Shown: piece after piece, positions 1-10,408 of the stretch
Numbering within the stretch: the first letter of the stretch is position 1
How the letters are laid out: each line of letters opens with the position of its first letter
The notes under the pieces: generated by a model
The model's input: only the letters and a program-made list of their open reading frames with translations
Told to the model about the DNA's origin: nothing
Database searches by the model: none
Made by a program: the position numbers and the translations under genes
DNA from: Nitrosomonas sp.
GTDB taxonomy: Bacteria; Pseudomonadota; Gammaproteobacteria; Burkholderiales; Nitrosomonadaceae
Direction of reading: 5' to 3'
Length of the DNA stretch: 48,485 nucleotides
Assembly: GCA_017994575.1 (NCBI GenBank)
Contig: JAGOKN010000011.1
Location: 1-48,485, forward strand

Positions 1-84
1 ATCTGCATGAATCTGAAAAAAGCAGCCAACAAAATCTTCGTAGATCAACCATTAAGGGGAGTAATCCGTCCAAATGTCACATAA
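1..84 (+). pseudogene. IS transposase, C-terminal end (partial at window edge)
   Basis: An open frame runs from the first base to a TAA at 82-84, giving 27 residues (begins ICMNLKKAANKI). The NLKKAANK-type ending resembles the C-termini of DDE transposases. It is followed by an A/G-rich stretch and, at about 194-208, by an inverted-repeat-like end whose reverse complement reads GACCTCTGCACAACC, typical of IS5-type termini. I infer the 3' end of an insertion sequence whose body lies outside the window. Family assignment is tentative because only the tail is visible, so intactness cannot be judged. Confidence 0.55.
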
Positions 85-208
85 GGGGGGAAAACTCCCC
101 TAAAAAAGGAGAAAAACTTCACTTTCTACCAAAATGACGTGCAATCAGCATCATTTGGAAATTTTTCTCTGTCACTACAGCTAAATTCTCGTGGTTGTGC
201 AGAGGTCT
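1..208. mobile_element. Right end of an IS inserted in the adhesin gene
   Basis: The transposase tail, about 110 bp of non-coding sequence and a terminal GACCTCTGCACAACC (read on the minus strand) form the right end of an IS. Beyond about 208 the sequence becomes the reverse-strand SdrD-like adhesin frame, so the element interrupts that gene. The left end and any target duplication are outside the window. Confidence 0.55.
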
Positions 209-1729
209 TAAATCGACGTTGCTGCCGGTGCTGGTGACAGTATATGTCCATGTAACGGCGCTGCCTTCCGATATGGACAATCCATCGCTGCCATTGGTGA
301 CTTTGTCTATGTTGATGACTGGTTTTGCACCAAAGTAATTGGCGTCGTCAGAATCGGTGGCAGTAATTACTTGCCCGCTTGAATTTTGCGCCTGATAAGT
401 GATCGTTCCCGTGTCGGTATGTTGTCCAGCCTGCCAGGTAGCGCCATCAAAAATTACTTCCTGGCTTGCACCAGCAGCAATGGAAGCGATAACGATATTG
501 GTTCCTGAGCTAGTACCATTCAGATCGAAGTCAGAATCCGAGAGGGTGATGTCGGTTGCTGCAAAGAGACCATTATTGGTCACTACGAATTTGAACTGCG
601 GATTGATGCCACTATTCACAACCGGACCGGTTGCTAAATCAGCATCCAACCAAGTTGTTCCGCCATCCACGGAAACAAGTTTCTGAATATCCAGAGAATC
701 GACCGGATTAACCCCTAGCCTATTACCGAAATTGACATTGAATTCGGTTGGATCTGCGGCTGTGATAGTAATCGGAGCAGGATTTGTAGAAGTTTGTACC
801 CACCCACTTTGATTAACTTCACGCACGATATAGGGATCGTTGTCAAGGTCAGATTTGATTGCATCGGGAGTAACAGAGAAGGTATATGTGCCATTAGCAG
901 CGGTAGTTGTCGATACTTCCCCTGCGTCCAATGTGCCGTCGTTGTCAGTGTCTAGAAATATGGTCCAGCCGGACAATCCAACCTCATCGTCGGCTGTATT
1001 GGCTACATTATCAACACCATCAGCATCGCGCGTGCCATCTCCGTTCTTGTCATTGAACTTCATTCCGCTGATTTCACCGGCAATGATCGCAGATGGTGCA
1101 AGCTGAATTGAAAGGCCCGTGTTAATTGAGGTCTGCAGAGAACCGCCTGTCCAAGCATTGGCGCCATCGGTGGGGCCTGCCCCTTGATTAGGCACTTCAC
1201 CAGGTTGGGCGATGCGCAGGCCATAGTAGATTTCAGCGATACCGCTCGTCGTCGTCTCACCGGTGTATACAAAGGTAACGGTGACATGACCGTCTTTAGT
1301 GCTTTGATTATTAGTGCCCGAGGTCGTATAAGTTACATTACTTACATTCGTAATATTGGCATCAACAGTATGGAAGACGCCCTGCGTTCCACCGCCATTG
1401 TTAAAAGACCCATCTTCCGTGGGCGTTATATACGGATCCGTCGCATTAAGTGGATCTGGCTGTCGACTAACATTGTAGGTTGTAATGCTGGTAAATCCGC
1501 CTGCATTCGTGTTTGCTTGATAGTAATTATAGTTAATAGTGAATGAATACTCCTGACCCTGAACTAACGGAGTGTTGTTAGATGCCTGATAAACGTATAC
1601 ATGAGGAATAACTTCTCCCTCGAAGTAATTTGATTTCTGATCTGAAAGAATATTGTTATTCCAGTCAGCGGATTGTGAATCACCGTCAGCCCAATGTATA
1701 TAATCTTTGTCAGTTGTTCCTGTTGCCAT
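119..1729 (-). pseudogene. SdrD-like B-domain surface adhesin, 3' part replaced by IS
   Basis: The open frame is 536 residues and starts at an ATG preceded by AGAGGGGG. It has no Sec signal peptide, as is common for giant type I-secreted surface proteins. Residues about 220-340 form a Cna/SdrD B-like domain: an F-x-D-x-N-x-D-G-x-x-D calcium-type motif, GLSGWTIFLD, then DTDNDGTLDAGE and an NFGNR end. Residues about 345-470 resemble DUF11-like repeats (VTNNGLFAATDITLSDSDFD), and a second DUF11-like unit begins at about 480. That unit reads into IS terminal sequence after GSNVDL, so the last 30 or so residues (from RPLHNHENLAVV) are not native. The original protein was probably much longer. Role by family: cell-surface adhesion or matrix protein. 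The truncated product is probably non-functional. Confidence 0.7.
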
Positions 1730-1877
1730 TTTAATACCCCCTCTTTCTCTTTGGTTATTATTGAGTTCTTGTTTTTTATGCTAATTTGCTAGCGTGTCAT
1801 TTGTCAGCGCGCTACTCTATCAGTAATCTTGGAAGCTAATAGGGTTAAATCCTCTGACACAGTTAGAAAAATATAAC

Positions 1878-1929
1878 CAGGAGAAATATCATGTCCGTGA
1901 TATACCTCCTGGGAGATTGTCCTAGGAGG
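1878..1929. promoter_or_regulatory. Two mutually exclusive hairpins
   Basis: CAGGAG (1878-1883) and ATATCA (1886-1891) pair with TGATAT (1898-1903) and CTCCTG (1906-1911), giving a two-segment stem with symmetric 2-nt interior loops. CCTCCT (1905-1910) can instead pair with AGGAGG (1924-1929). The middle arm is shared, so only one hairpin can form at a time. Function is unknown. Confidence 0.4.
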
Positions 1930-2070
1930 ATTGGTAAGTTTTTGAAAGCTGTTTTACTTTCTGCTGAGTACAAGCGAAGTAATTGTTAAATATGTCAGAA
2001 TAGACGATAGTGCCAGCATTATTTGATCTTGGAAGCTCGTGATTGATTGAATGTTACTGGCCGTGATTAT

Positions 2071-2099
2071 CAAGTGTTTGCGTGCACGCAAAGAACTTG
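2071..2099. promoter_or_regulatory. Perfect palindrome, operator-like
   Basis: TTTGCGTGCACGCAAA (2077-2092) is a perfect 16-bp palindrome. It is flanked by CAAGT at 2071 and ACTTG at 2095-2099, which extend the dyad. It lies about 230 bp upstream of the ROK kinase gene. It could be a binding site for a dimeric repressor, but no regulator gene is adjacent. Confidence 0.35.
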
Positions 2100-2324
2100 A
2101 TGCATAAAAGATTTAGATTCAGATAATTAGTCTATGTCTTATTTGCGCAATGAATCTGGTTTAATTCATTTCTGATCAATCCCATCCTTGAGCAAAGTGC
2201 ATATGATAGTAATCATTTATGGTGCAGGATTGAAGGTGAAAAATGAATTATCCTGTCGCCTCAAGTGTAGGAAAGTATGTATCACTTCAAACAAGTGTTA
2301 ATTTTAGGAGATTGAGATCAATTC

Positions 2325-3218
2325 ATGCGGATCGGTATTGATTTAGGGGGTACAAAAATAGAAGGCGTGGTGCTGGATGATGCCGGCAATGAGTTGTTGA
2401 GAAAGCGCGTTGATACGCGGCAGTCTGAAGGCTATCAGGCGATTTTGCACAGAACTGCTCAACTCGCCAGTTATCTTGAAGCTGAAATAGGGAGAAAATG
2501 TTCGATAGGCATCGGCACGCCGGGTGCGATTTCAGCGGTGACGGGTACCATGAAAAATTCTAATACCGTCTGCCTGAATGGGCAGCCACTGTTTGAAGAT
2601 TTGCAAACATTGCTGGATCGGCCGCTGCGGATTGCGAATGATGCCAATTGCTTTACTTTAAGCGAAGCGCTGGATGGAGCGGGACAAGGCTATGAAGTGG
2701 TGTTTGGCGTGATTATGGGTACCGGCGTGGGTGGAGGTGTCGTATTCAAGGGGCAATTGCATTCAGGCCGTCAAAATATCGGCGGTGAGTGGGGCCACAA
2801 TATTTTGGAACTGGATGGTCCGGATTGTTACTGTGGCCACAAAGGCTGTGTCGAGACGCTGATTTCCGGCCCTGGGTTGACCGCTGATTTTCAGCGCCAC
2901 GGTGGGAGCAGCACATGGGCAGCCAGTGATATCGTGGTATTGGCCGAGCAAGGCGATGTTTTGGCTGAGGCTGTCATGCAACGTTTTTTTGATCGTTTTG
3001 GCCGTGCCATGGCGATGGTGGTGAATATTCTGGATCCGAATGCGATCATTCTGGGAGGAGGCCTTTCCAATGTGGAACGACTCTATTCTGAAGGACGTGC
3101 AAGGGTTGCTCACTATGTTTTTAACGATGAGCTGATTACTCCGATTTTGAAAAATGTTCACGGCGACAGCTCCGGCGTACGGGGAGCAGCGCAATTATGG
3201 CGTAGTGATGAAATCTAA
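2325..3218 (+). CDS. ROK family sugar kinase (fructokinase-like)
   Basis: This 297-residue protein phosphorylates a hexose or amino sugar with ATP; by overall sequence it is closest to fructokinase/N-acetylglucosamine kinase members of the ROK family. The ATP-binding DLGGTKIEG motif is at residues 5-13, the ROK signature (GVIMGTGVGGGVV, GEWGHN) at about 128-158, and the zinc-binding CYCGHKGCVE at about 168-177. A C-terminal ILGGGLSN phosphate loop is at about 240. Length is normal for the family. ATG at 2325 starts directly with the conserved MRIGIDLGG core; AGGAG at 2306-2310 is rather far upstream. The gene stands alone, divergent from the adhesin. The exact sugar cannot be read from the sequence. 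Confidence 0.85.
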   Translation: MRIGIDLGGTKIEGVVLDDAGNELLRKRVDTRQSEGYQAILHRTAQLASYLEAEIGRKCSIGIGTPGAISAVTGTMKNSNTVCLNGQPLFEDLQTLLDRPLRIANDANCFTLSEALDGAGQGYEVVFGVIMGTGVGGGVVFKGQLHSGRQNIGGEWGHNILELDGPDCYCGHKGCVETLISGPGLTADFQRHGGSSTWAASDIVVLAEQGDVLAEAVMQRFFDRFGRAMAMVVNILDPNAIILGGGLSNVERLYSEGRARVAHYVFNDELITPILKNVHGDSSGVRGAAQLWRSDEI

Positions 3219-3284
3219 TTCAGTTTCAGTTGTTTAACCGAAAGTCATTAATTTGCAGCGGGTTTTTTGCGACTCAACGAAACC

Positions 3285-3436
3285 TTAAGGAAGCGCTGAT
3301 TAATTGACTGCACGAGCGAATTGCTTCGTTGAGCGGTACTCACTCCCTCGCCTATCAGATTGATATGTCTCGGTTGCTGCGTTCCGTGCGCCTCGCCCTT
3401 CATCACGTTCGTTGAATTAATCAGCGCTTCCCTTAA
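3285..3436. repeat. MITE-like element with 21-bp terminal inverted repeats
   Basis: The left arm (3285-3305) and right arm (3415-3436) are near-perfect inverted repeats containing GAAGCGCTGATTAATT, differing by one inserted G. Both ends carry TTAA, a possible target duplication. The 110-bp interior has no coding frame. It sits between the convergent ends of the ROK kinase and nnr genes, a typical landing place for a non-autonomous miniature element. Confidence 0.65.
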
Positions 3437-3472
3437 CCTATTCTTGTTAGCTGTGTAGAGATGGTTGCTTGA

Positions 3473-4999
3473 TCATCGCGAGAGATTGATCTTCGAATAA
3501 ATCCACTCATTCAACAAAGTGCGCGCGGCTACCATAATTTCTGATGCGGTCATGCCCACTGGGCCATGATTATGTTGCAGCACAAGATCGGCGGCGGCGC
3601 CATGCAGATAAACTGCCAGTGATAGCGCCTGACCCGGACCTAAACCTTGTGCGATCAATGCGCCGATCATACCTGCCAGTACATCGCCGGTGCCGGCGGT
3701 GCTGAGTCCGGGATTGCCGCTCGTATTGATATAGCGTTTTCCGTCAGGGAAACAGCAGATGCTGCCAGCGCCTTTCAGGACCACGAAGCAATTTAATTGC
3801 CGAGCGATTTGATGGGCAGCATTCATGCGGTCATGTTGCACGGCGGCGGTGTCGGTGTTCAATAGGCGGGCGGCTTCTGCGGGATGGGGTGTCAAGATGG
3901 CTGATGCGTTGCGTTGCTTGAGCTTTTGAGCCAAAGCGGGATGTGCGGCGATTAAATTGAGCGCATCGGCATCCAGCACTAGGTTGAATTCGGTGTCGAG
4001 CGCGCAATCCAGCCAGGACAGGGCTTCAGGTCCGCATCCCAAGCCGGGACCAATCACCAGGCAATCCAGGTGTTGTAATTGAAACAGTTCAGGGAGTGGG
4101 CGCAGCATCAATTCCGGTTGAAAAACATCTACCGACGGTGCATTGCACCCCAACAAACCGAGGTAAACCCGTCCTGCTCCCAGGTGCAAAGCCGAGCGTC
4201 CCGCCAGCAGCGCTGCGCCGACCATGCCGGTGGAGCCGCCAAGTATGGCGACATTACCGAATGAACCTTTGTGGCTGTTGGCGGAACGCGCAGGTGGCAG
4301 CAGCGATTGCGCCAGTTTTTGGTTGAGCAGCCAGATGTGCGGTTCGGATGGCAGGGGTAATTGAATATCCAAGTCGCATAGCACGATGGCCCCGCAGCAT
4401 TCAGATCCGAAGTTGGTCAGCAAACCGGGTTTTAATCCAACAAAAGTCACGGTCATGGCGGCGCGTATCGCAGTGCCATATATGCAGCCGTCATCGCTGC
4501 CGAGTCCGGAAGGAATATCCAGCGCCACGATCGGTACGTTCATTTGATTGGCAGTATCCACCCAAGCCCGGTATTGGCCGTCGAGTACGCGGTTCTGGGT
4601 TTGATCCAGGCCAATACCGAACAGACCGTCAATGATGACATTCCAGTTTTGATCGCCGGGAATGTTACTGGAAATATCGCCACCGATGGCGAACCAAGCT
4701 TGTATCGCTTGCTTGGCATCCGGCGGAACGCGCTGATGGTCGCCGGAGAATACTATCGTGACAGCATGGCTCCATTCCTTCAGATAACGCGCCACTACAA
4801 AGGCATCGCCGCCATTGTTGCCCGGACCGGCCAGCACCAAAACCCGCTGATGACAGCCCTTGAGCCATTGCTCGCGCACAATTTGCGCGGCAGCCAACCC
4901 CGCTTTTTCCATTAAATGCGGAGGATTGGGCAATGTGGCTGCCTGCTGCTCGATTTCACGTATTTCAGCGGTTAAAAAAATGGAATCGGCATTTGTCAT
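3473..4999 (-). CDS. nnrDE: Bifunctional NAD(P)H-hydrate repair enzyme (epimerase/ADP-dependent dehydratase)
   Basis: This 508-residue fusion repairs damaged NADHX and NADPHX in the cytoplasm. Residues about 1-215 are the YjeF_N epimerase, with GPGNNGGDAFVVARYL at about 58-73 and VALDIPSGLGSDDG at about 157. Residues about 230-500 are the ribokinase-fold dehydratase, with GNVAILGGSTGMVGA, VIGPGLGCG, LDADALNLI, ILTPHPAEAARLL and GNPGLSTAGTGDVLAGMIGAL near the C-terminus, all expected for ADP binding and catalysis. Length matches the usual E. coli-type fusion. It is divergent from purL with an 85-bp spacer. GAGAGA precedes the ATG at 4999. Confidence 0.93.
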   Translation of the reverse strand: MTNADSIFLTAEIREIEQQAATLPNPPHLMEKAGLAAAQIVREQWLKGCHQRVLVLAGPGNNGGDAFVVARYLKEWSHAVTIVFSGDHQRVPPDAKQAIQAWFAIGGDISSNIPGDQNWNVIIDGLFGIGLDQTQNRVLDGQYRAWVDTANQMNVPIVALDIPSGLGSDDGCIYGTAIRAAMTVTFVGLKPGLLTNFGSECCGAIVLCDLDIQLPLPSEPHIWLLNQKLAQSLLPPARSANSHKGSFGNVAILGGSTGMVGAALLAGRSALHLGAGRVYLGLLGCNAPSVDVFQPELMLRPLPELFQLQHLDCLVIGPGLGCGPEALSWLDCALDTEFNLVLDADALNLIAAHPALAQKLKQRNASAILTPHPAEAARLLNTDTAAVQHDRMNAAHQIARQLNCFVVLKGAGSICCFPDGKRYINTSGNPGLSTAGTGDVLAGMIGALIAQGLGPGQALSLAVYLHGAAADLVLQHNHGPVGMTASEIMVAARTLLNEWIYSKINLSR

Positions 5000-5084
5000 A
5001 TTTCTCTCACTGACCGGATGATCAACGATAAGTATATCTTCTCGTGTAAAATTGCAGTCTTTAAATTACTGATTTATTCCCCTA

Positions 5085-8000
5085 ATGCTCCAATTTCGTG
5101 GTGGACGTGCGCTTTCTCCGTTTCGTCTGGAAAAATTACTTAAAGAAATCAATGCGCTTAACTTGCAGGTTACATCGATTGATACTGAATACTGGCATTT
5201 CTGTTCAGTAACACGGGATCTACAGGATCATGAACTGAACGCGCTTAAAAAGTTGTTAAATGATGATCCAGTGCTGGAAAGCACTCAGCATCCGGGCGAT
5301 TTCTTTTTAGTATTGCCGCGCCCGGGCACCATTTCGCCCTGGTCCAGCAAAGCAACGGATATTGCGCGACATTGCGGATTGGATGTCGTCGAGCGCATAG
5401 AACGAGGCATGGCTTTTTATGTGCAATGCGCTGAAAAATTGTCGGCAGCAGGCAAAAACCGTCTTGGGGCATTGATTCACGATCGAATGACCGAGGCGCT
5501 GTTTGCGTCATTCGGTGATGCGAGCAAGCTATTCCAACATTTTGCACCGAAACCGCTCAATACCATCGATGTGCTCGGAGGCGGTATCGAGGCGTTATTG
5601 CAGGCTAATCAAACCATGGGATTGGCGCTGTCGTCTGATGAGATTGAGTACCTGATGCACCATTTCAAACAAATGGCACGCAATCCAACCGATGTGGAAT
5701 TGATGATGTTCGCGCAAGCCAATTCCGAGCATTGCCGCCATAAAATTTTTAATGCGGATTGGATTGTGGATGGGAAAGCGCAAGAAAAATCGCTGTTTGC
5801 CATGATACGCAATACGCACCAAGCGCATCCGCAAGGTACGCTGGTGGCTTATGCGGATAATTCCAGCATCATTGAAGGCGCCGAGATTGCTCGATTTTAT
5901 CCGGGTGATCAATGCGAGTATGGCTATGCACGCGAACAAACCCATTTGTTGATGAAAGTGGAAACGCATAATCATCCGACCGCCATTTCGCCTTTTCCGG
6001 GAGCGGCAACCGGTGTTGGCGGAGAAATTCGCGATGAAGGTGCAACCGGACGAGGTGCCAAGCCCAAAGCTGGCTTAAGTGGCTTTTCAGTATCCAATCT
6101 GAACATACCGGGTTATCGGCAACCGTGGGAAAGCAGCGCGGCTATTGCCGTGGAAACTCAATCGACCTATGGGCGGCCTGGGCGTATTGCATCCGCTTTG
6201 CAAATCATGCTGGAGGGTCCCATTGGCGGCGCGGCGTTCAATAATGAATTCGGGCGGCCTAATCTAGCCGGCTATTTCCGCACGTTTGAGGAGCGGGTTG
6301 CTGGTGAAATGCGCGGTTACCACAAGCCGATCATGCTGGCGGGTGGCATGGGGCAGATTTCGGCCAAACATGTGCGCAAAGAAAAATTTCCTTCCGGTAC
6401 CTTATTGATACAACTGGGTGGTCCAGGCATGTTGATCGGATTGGGCGGCGGTGCTGCTTCCAGTATGGATACCGGCACCAATCGGGAAGCATTGGATTTT
6501 GATTCGGTGCAACGAGGCAATCCCGAAATGGAGCGGCGTGCTCAGGAAGTGATCGATCGTTGCTGGCAATTGGAGAGAAGCGGTGTTAGCAACCCGATTT
6601 TGTTCATTCATGACGTCGGAGCGGGGGGCTTATCCAACGCTTTTCCGGAGTTGGTGCACGACTCGGGCCGGGGCGGGCGCTTTAATCTGCGCGATATTCC
6701 ATCGGAAGAATCCAGCATGTCGCCGATGCAAATCTGGAGTAACGAAGCGCAGGAACGCTACGTGCTGGCAATTAAACCCGAGTCATTGGAATTGTTTCAA
6801 AGCATTTGCGAGCGTGAGCGTTGTCCGTTTTCAGTGGTGGGTGAAGCTACACTGGATGAACAGCTGGTGGTGACTGATCAGCAGTCGTCAACGCCGCCAG
6901 TGGATATGGCGCTGTCTGTTTTGCTTGGCAAGCCTCCAAAAATGACCCGTAATGTGGTGCATGGCGACAAAATATTGCCTGCATTGGATTTATCCGATGT
7001 GAATTTGACGCAAGCGGCTTATCGGGTTTTGCGCTTGCCGGCGGTGGCGGATAAAACCTTCCTGATTACGATTGGCGATCGCAGTGTCGGCGGCATGACA
7101 GCGCGGGATCAAATGGTGGGTCCCTGGCAGGTTCCTGTTTCTGATGTGGCGGTGACGGCCATGGGTTATCAGACCTATTGCGGTGAAGCATTTGCCATCG
7201 GCGAGCGCACGCCGCTGGCTTTGATTGATCCTGCGGCTGCGGCGCGCATGGCGGTGGGTGAGGCCCTCACTAATATCGCTGCGGCGGCAATTGCCGAGAT
7301 CGGAAACATCAAGCTATCTGCCAACTGGATGGCGGCGACCGGACATCCAGGTGAGGATGCCGGCTTGTATGATGCGGTTCATACGGTGGGCATGGAGTTG
7401 TGTCCGCAACTGGGAATCAGCATTCCCGTAGGCAAGGATTCCATGTCGATGAAAACTGCTTGGGAGGAAATCGACGAAACGACCCAGGCAACAATCCGCA
7501 AAGAAGTCACAGCCCCGTTGTCACTGATCATTTCCGCATTCTCCAGCGTTACCGATGTGCGCAAAACATTGACGCCTCAATTACGCACCGACTGCGGTGA
7601 AACCGAATTGATTCTGATCGATTTGGGGCAAGGACAAAATCGTCTGGGCGGTTCGGCATTGGCGCAAGTGTATAAGCAGGTTGGCAATGGAGCGCCCAAC
7701 ATTGATGGCGCAGAGGGTGCGCGGAAACTGAAGGCACTGTTTGCAATTGTTCAGCGGCTCAATCAGGAAAACAAGCTGCTGGCGTATCACGATCGCTCAG
7801 ATGGCGGGCTATTCATTACTTTGTGCGAGATGGCTTTCGCCGGACACACCGGATTGACGATCAATCTGGATCAGTTGTGTTTCGATGCCTCCATCAGCGA
7901 TATCGATGGCTCTGAGTTGCAACCGGACAAACTGGGCAGTCGATTTCTGGAACGCCTGTTTGCTGTGCTGTTCAATGAGGAATTGGGCGTCGTGCTGCAA

Positions 8001-9101
8001 ATCAGCACGGCTCAGCATCAAGCGGTCATGCACATTCTGGCTGAAGCGGAGCTGCGCGATATCAGTTTTGTCATCGGACAACCCAATCAAACCGATGACA
8101 TTCGCCTGATGCGCAACAATAAGCCGGTGTTGTCAGAAAAACGCATTGATTTGCAGAGAGCCTGGTCAGAGACTACCTATCAAATGCAAAAACTGCGGGA
8201 TAATCCGGTTTGTGTGCAACAGGAATACGATCGTATTCTGGATAGCGCCAATCCGGGTTTGCAGGTTGCGTTGAGTTTTGCGGCTGATGAAGATATTGCC
8301 GCACCTTATATTCACACCGGAGTGCGTCCCCGCATGGCGGTGCTGCGTGAGCAAGGCGTGAACGGTCACGTGGAAATGGCTGCTGCATTTGATCGAGCGG
8401 GTTTTTCCGCAGTCGATGTGCATATGAGCGATATCATCGCGGGTCGTGTTGCATTGCAAGATTTCAAGGGATTTGTTGCTTGTGGCGGATTTTCCTATGG
8501 CGATGTGCTGGGTGCAGGGGAAGGCTGGGCTAAATCCATTTTATTCAATGCGCGCGCACGCGATGAATTTGAGGCTTTCTTTCAGCGCGACGATACCTTT
8601 GCGCTGGGAGTGTGCAATGGCTGCCAGATGATGAGTCATTTGGCCGAAATCATCCCCGGTGCAGAACATTGGCCGCGCTTTAAGCGCAATTTATCGGAAC
8701 AATTTGAGGCGCGCTTTGTCATGGTAGAAATACAGCGCAGCCCATCATTGTTTTTTGAGGGCATGGCAGGAAGCCGCATGCCGATTACCGTCGCCCATGG
8801 CGAGGGCAGGGTTGAATTTTCATCCGATCAACCTGAGAATGACGCTGCTTTGGTGACTGTGCGTTATGTGGATAATTACGGGCAGGTCACGGAAAGTTAT
8901 CCGGATAATCCCAACGGCTCGATCCAGGGAATAACCGGCTTAACCACGCCCGATGGCCGATTCAACGTGCTCATGCCACATCCGGAACGGGTGTTCCGGA
9001 TTGCACAGCATTCATGGCATCCGTTGAAGTCCGATTTGAATGCGCCGGAAGATGCTCCTTGGATACGGCTGTTCAGAAATGCGCGCAAATGGGTAGGGTA
9101 G
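5085..9101 (+). CDS. purL: Phosphoribosylformylglycinamidine synthase
   Basis: A 1338-residue large-type PurL, which converts FGAR, glutamine and ATP to FGAM in purine synthesis. Order of domains: N-terminal PurS-like (from [13 protein letters not shown]), linker, two AIRS-type ATP/FGAR halves (EVETHNHP-type motif [27 protein letters not shown] at residues about 290-316; second half from about 640), and a C-terminal class I glutaminase. The glutaminase shows [18 protein letters not shown], the Cys nucleophile in [11 protein letters not shown] (about 1175) and the His-Glu pair in MPHPERVFR near the end. The start at 5085 aligns with known PurL N-termini, although no clear Shine-Dalgarno precedes it. 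Confidence 0.97.
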   Translation: MLQFRGGRALSPFRLEKLLKEINALNLQVTSIDTEYWHFCSVTRDLQDHELNALKKLLNDDPVLESTQHPGDFFLVLPRPGTISPWSSKATDIARHCGLDVVERIERGMAFYVQCAEKLSAAGKNRLGALIHDRMTEALFASFGDASKLFQHFAPKPLNTIDVLGGGIEALLQANQTMGLALSSDEIEYLMHHFKQMARNPTDVELMMFAQANSEHCRHKIFNADWIVDGKAQEKSLFAMIRNTHQAHPQGTLVAYADNSSIIEGAEIARFYPGDQCEYGYAREQTHLLMKVETHNHPTAISPFPGAATGVGGEIRDEGATGRGAKPKAGLSGFSVSNLNIPGYRQPWESSAAIAVETQSTYGRPGRIASALQIMLEGPIGGAAFNNEFGRPNLAGYFRTFEERVAGEMRGYHKPIMLAGGMGQISAKHVRKEKFPSGTLLIQLGGPGMLIGLGGGAASSMDTGTNREALDFDSVQRGNPEMERRAQEVIDRCWQLERSGVSNPILFIHDVGAGGLSNAFPELVHDSGRGGRFNLRDIPSEESSMSPMQIWSNEAQERYVLAIKPESLELFQSICERERCPFSVVGEATLDEQLVVTDQQSSTPPVDMALSVLLGKPPKMTRNVVHGDKILPALDLSDVNLTQAAYRVLRLPAVADKTFLITIGDRSVGGMTARDQMVGPWQVPVSDVAVTAMGYQTYCGEAFAIGERTPLALIDPAAAARMAVGEALTNIAAAAIAEIGNIKLSANWMAATGHPGEDAGLYDAVHTVGMELCPQLGISIPVGKDSMSMKTAWEEIDETTQATIRKEVTAPLSLIISAFSSVTDVRKTLTPQLRTDCGETELILIDLGQGQNRLGGSALAQVYKQVGNGAPNIDGAEGARKLKALFAIVQRLNQENKLLAYHDRSDGGLFITLCEMAFAGHTGLTINLDQLCFDASISDIDGSELQPDKLGSRFLERLFAVLFNEELGVVLQISTAQHQAVMHILAEAELRDISFVIGQPNQTDDIRLMRNNKPVLSEKRIDLQRAWSETTYQMQKLRDNPVCVQQEYDRILDSANPGLQVALSFAADEDIAAPYIHTGVRPRMAVLREQGVNGHVEMAAAFDRAGFSAVDVHMSDIIAGRVALQDFKGFVACGGFSYGDVLGAGEGWAKSILFNARARDEFEAFFQRDDTFALGVCNGCQMMSHLAEIIPGAEHWPRFKRNLSEQFEARFVMVEIQRSPSLFFEGMAGSRMPITVAHGEGRVEFSSDQPENDAALVTVRYVDNYGQVTESYPDNPNGSIQGITGLTTPDGRFNVLMPHPERVFRIAQHSWHPLKSDLNAPEDAPWIRLFRNARKWVG

Positions 9102-9160
9102 TTCGTTAGTCAGTGTTGTGACTGTTGAATTTAATCGATTTATTAAAAGAAGACGCAAAA

Positions 9161-10390
9161 ATGACAAATTCTAGTGTAAGCCGAAACCATAGCGTTCTGG
9201 GTTTGACCGTTCTGCTACTGAGCCTGTGCGGCAATAGTGCATGGGCTGAAATCAAGCCTGTCAAGAAGCCGCAGTCCAAGCAGTGCGTGACTCTGGGGAA
9301 CTGGTCCATTCCAGGTGCTGATCAGACCACGCAAAAGGACGTGATCGCGCGCGCGGCGAAAGCATCGGTAGTGCTGTTGGGAGAAACCCATGTCAATGCA
9401 GATCATCATCGCTGGCAATTACAAACGTTGGTGGCCTTGCATGCTATGCGTCCCAATATGGTGATCGGCTTTGAAATGTTTCCACGCCGGGTGCAGGCGG
9501 TACTGGATCAATGGGTGGCGGGCAAACTGACTGAGAAAGCGTTTTTAAAAGCTGTTGAGTGGGATCGGGTCTGGAATACCGACGCCAATTTGTATCTGCC
9601 CTTGTTTCATTTTGCTCGCATGAATCATATTCCCATGCGGGCTTTGAATATCGAGAGCAACCTGCGCCGTCAGGTGGCGGAAAAGGGTTTCAACGGGGTA
9701 CCGGTGGAAGAGCGGGAAGGGTTGACGCGCCCGGCCGACCCAAGCCAAGCCTATCTGGATTATTTGTTGCCGATTTATAAGCAGCATGATCGCAAAGATA
9801 AGCAGCAAGGGGAAACTGGCGCGGATGATGCGGATTTTAAGCGTTTTATTGCCGGACAGCAGTTGTGGGATCGCGCCATGGCGCAAATACTGCAGCAAGC
9901 TTTGATGGAATCAACAGATAAGGATAAACCCCTGGTGGTCGGCGTCATGGGTGCGGGGCATGTGCTGCATGGTTTTGGCGTCACTCATCAGTTGCATGAT
10001 CTGGGGGTGAAAAATGTGGCTGCTTTGTTGCCGTGGGATACAGACAGATCCTGCCAGCAATTCGTCAAAGGAGCAGCAGATGCCGTGTTTGGCGTGCTGC
10101 CGCACATTTCCGATGCTATTCAGCCCCAGTTCCAGCGCTTGGGGATTCGCTTTGAAATAGCCCGGGGCGGAGCTTTGGTGCTGCAAGTCGAGAAACGCAG
10201 CATCGCCGAAGCCGCCAAACTTCAGGATGCCGACGTGATTCTTGAGATGGCGGGTTTGCCGCTCAAAAATACCGACGATGTGATTGCGATCGTCAAGCGA
10301 CAGGCGCCGGGAACCTGGTTGCCATTAAAAGTCAGGAGAGATGATCAGGAAATCGAGATCATTGCCAAATTTCCATCATTAAAGCAATAA
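9161..10390 (+). CDS. ChaN-family periplasmic protein with C-terminal PDZ domain
   Basis: The protein has 409 residues if started at ATG 9161, which has AAAAGAAGA upstream and leads directly into a signal peptide (VLGLTVLLLSLCGNSAWA). An in-frame start at 9125 would add 12 residues and lacks a good ribosome site. Residues about 60-290 match the ChaN/DUF399 fold: SVVLLGETHVNADHHRWQ, MVIGFEMFPRR, the VEWDRVW region and the GVMGAGHVLHGFGV segment. ChaN in other bacteria binds heme and is linked to iron uptake. Residues about 320-405 look like a PDZ domain (IRFEIARGGALVLQV, ADVILEMAGLPLKNTDDV). It is followed 18 bp later by the M1 peptidase gene, so the two are probably co-transcribed. Substrate is unknown. 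Confidence 0.8.
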   Translation: MTNSSVSRNHSVLGLTVLLLSLCGNSAWAEIKPVKKPQSKQCVTLGNWSIPGADQTTQKDVIARAAKASVVLLGETHVNADHHRWQLQTLVALHAMRPNMVIGFEMFPRRVQAVLDQWVAGKLTEKAFLKAVEWDRVWNTDANLYLPLFHFARMNHIPMRALNIESNLRRQVAEKGFNGVPVEEREGLTRPADPSQAYLDYLLPIYKQHDRKDKQQGETGADDADFKRFIAGQQLWDRAMAQILQQALMESTDKDKPLVVGVMGAGHVLHGFGVTHQLHDLGVKNVAALLPWDTDRSCQQFVKGAADAVFGVLPHISDAIQPQFQRLGIRFEIARGGALVLQVEKRSIAEAAKLQDADVILEMAGLPLKNTDDVIAIVKRQAPGTWLPLKVRRDDQEIEIIAKFPSLKQ

Positions 10391-10408
10391 TTTACTCTTG
10401 ATTCATCT

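Larger units (their letters stand above)
1730..2324. other. Intergenic region with several dyads between divergent genes
   Basis: This 595-bp AT-rich spacer separates the divergent adhesin and ROK kinase genes, and no credible coding frame was seen. It holds overlapping inverted repeats at 1878-1929 and a perfect 16-bp palindrome at 2077-2092. Both are listed separately. Confidence 0.6.

Noticed and set aside
2077-2092. Palindrome TTTGCGTGCACGCAAA as a PurR operator
   Set aside because: The arms are in the opposite order to the PurR consensus (ACGCAAACGTTTGCGT), and purL is 3 kb away.
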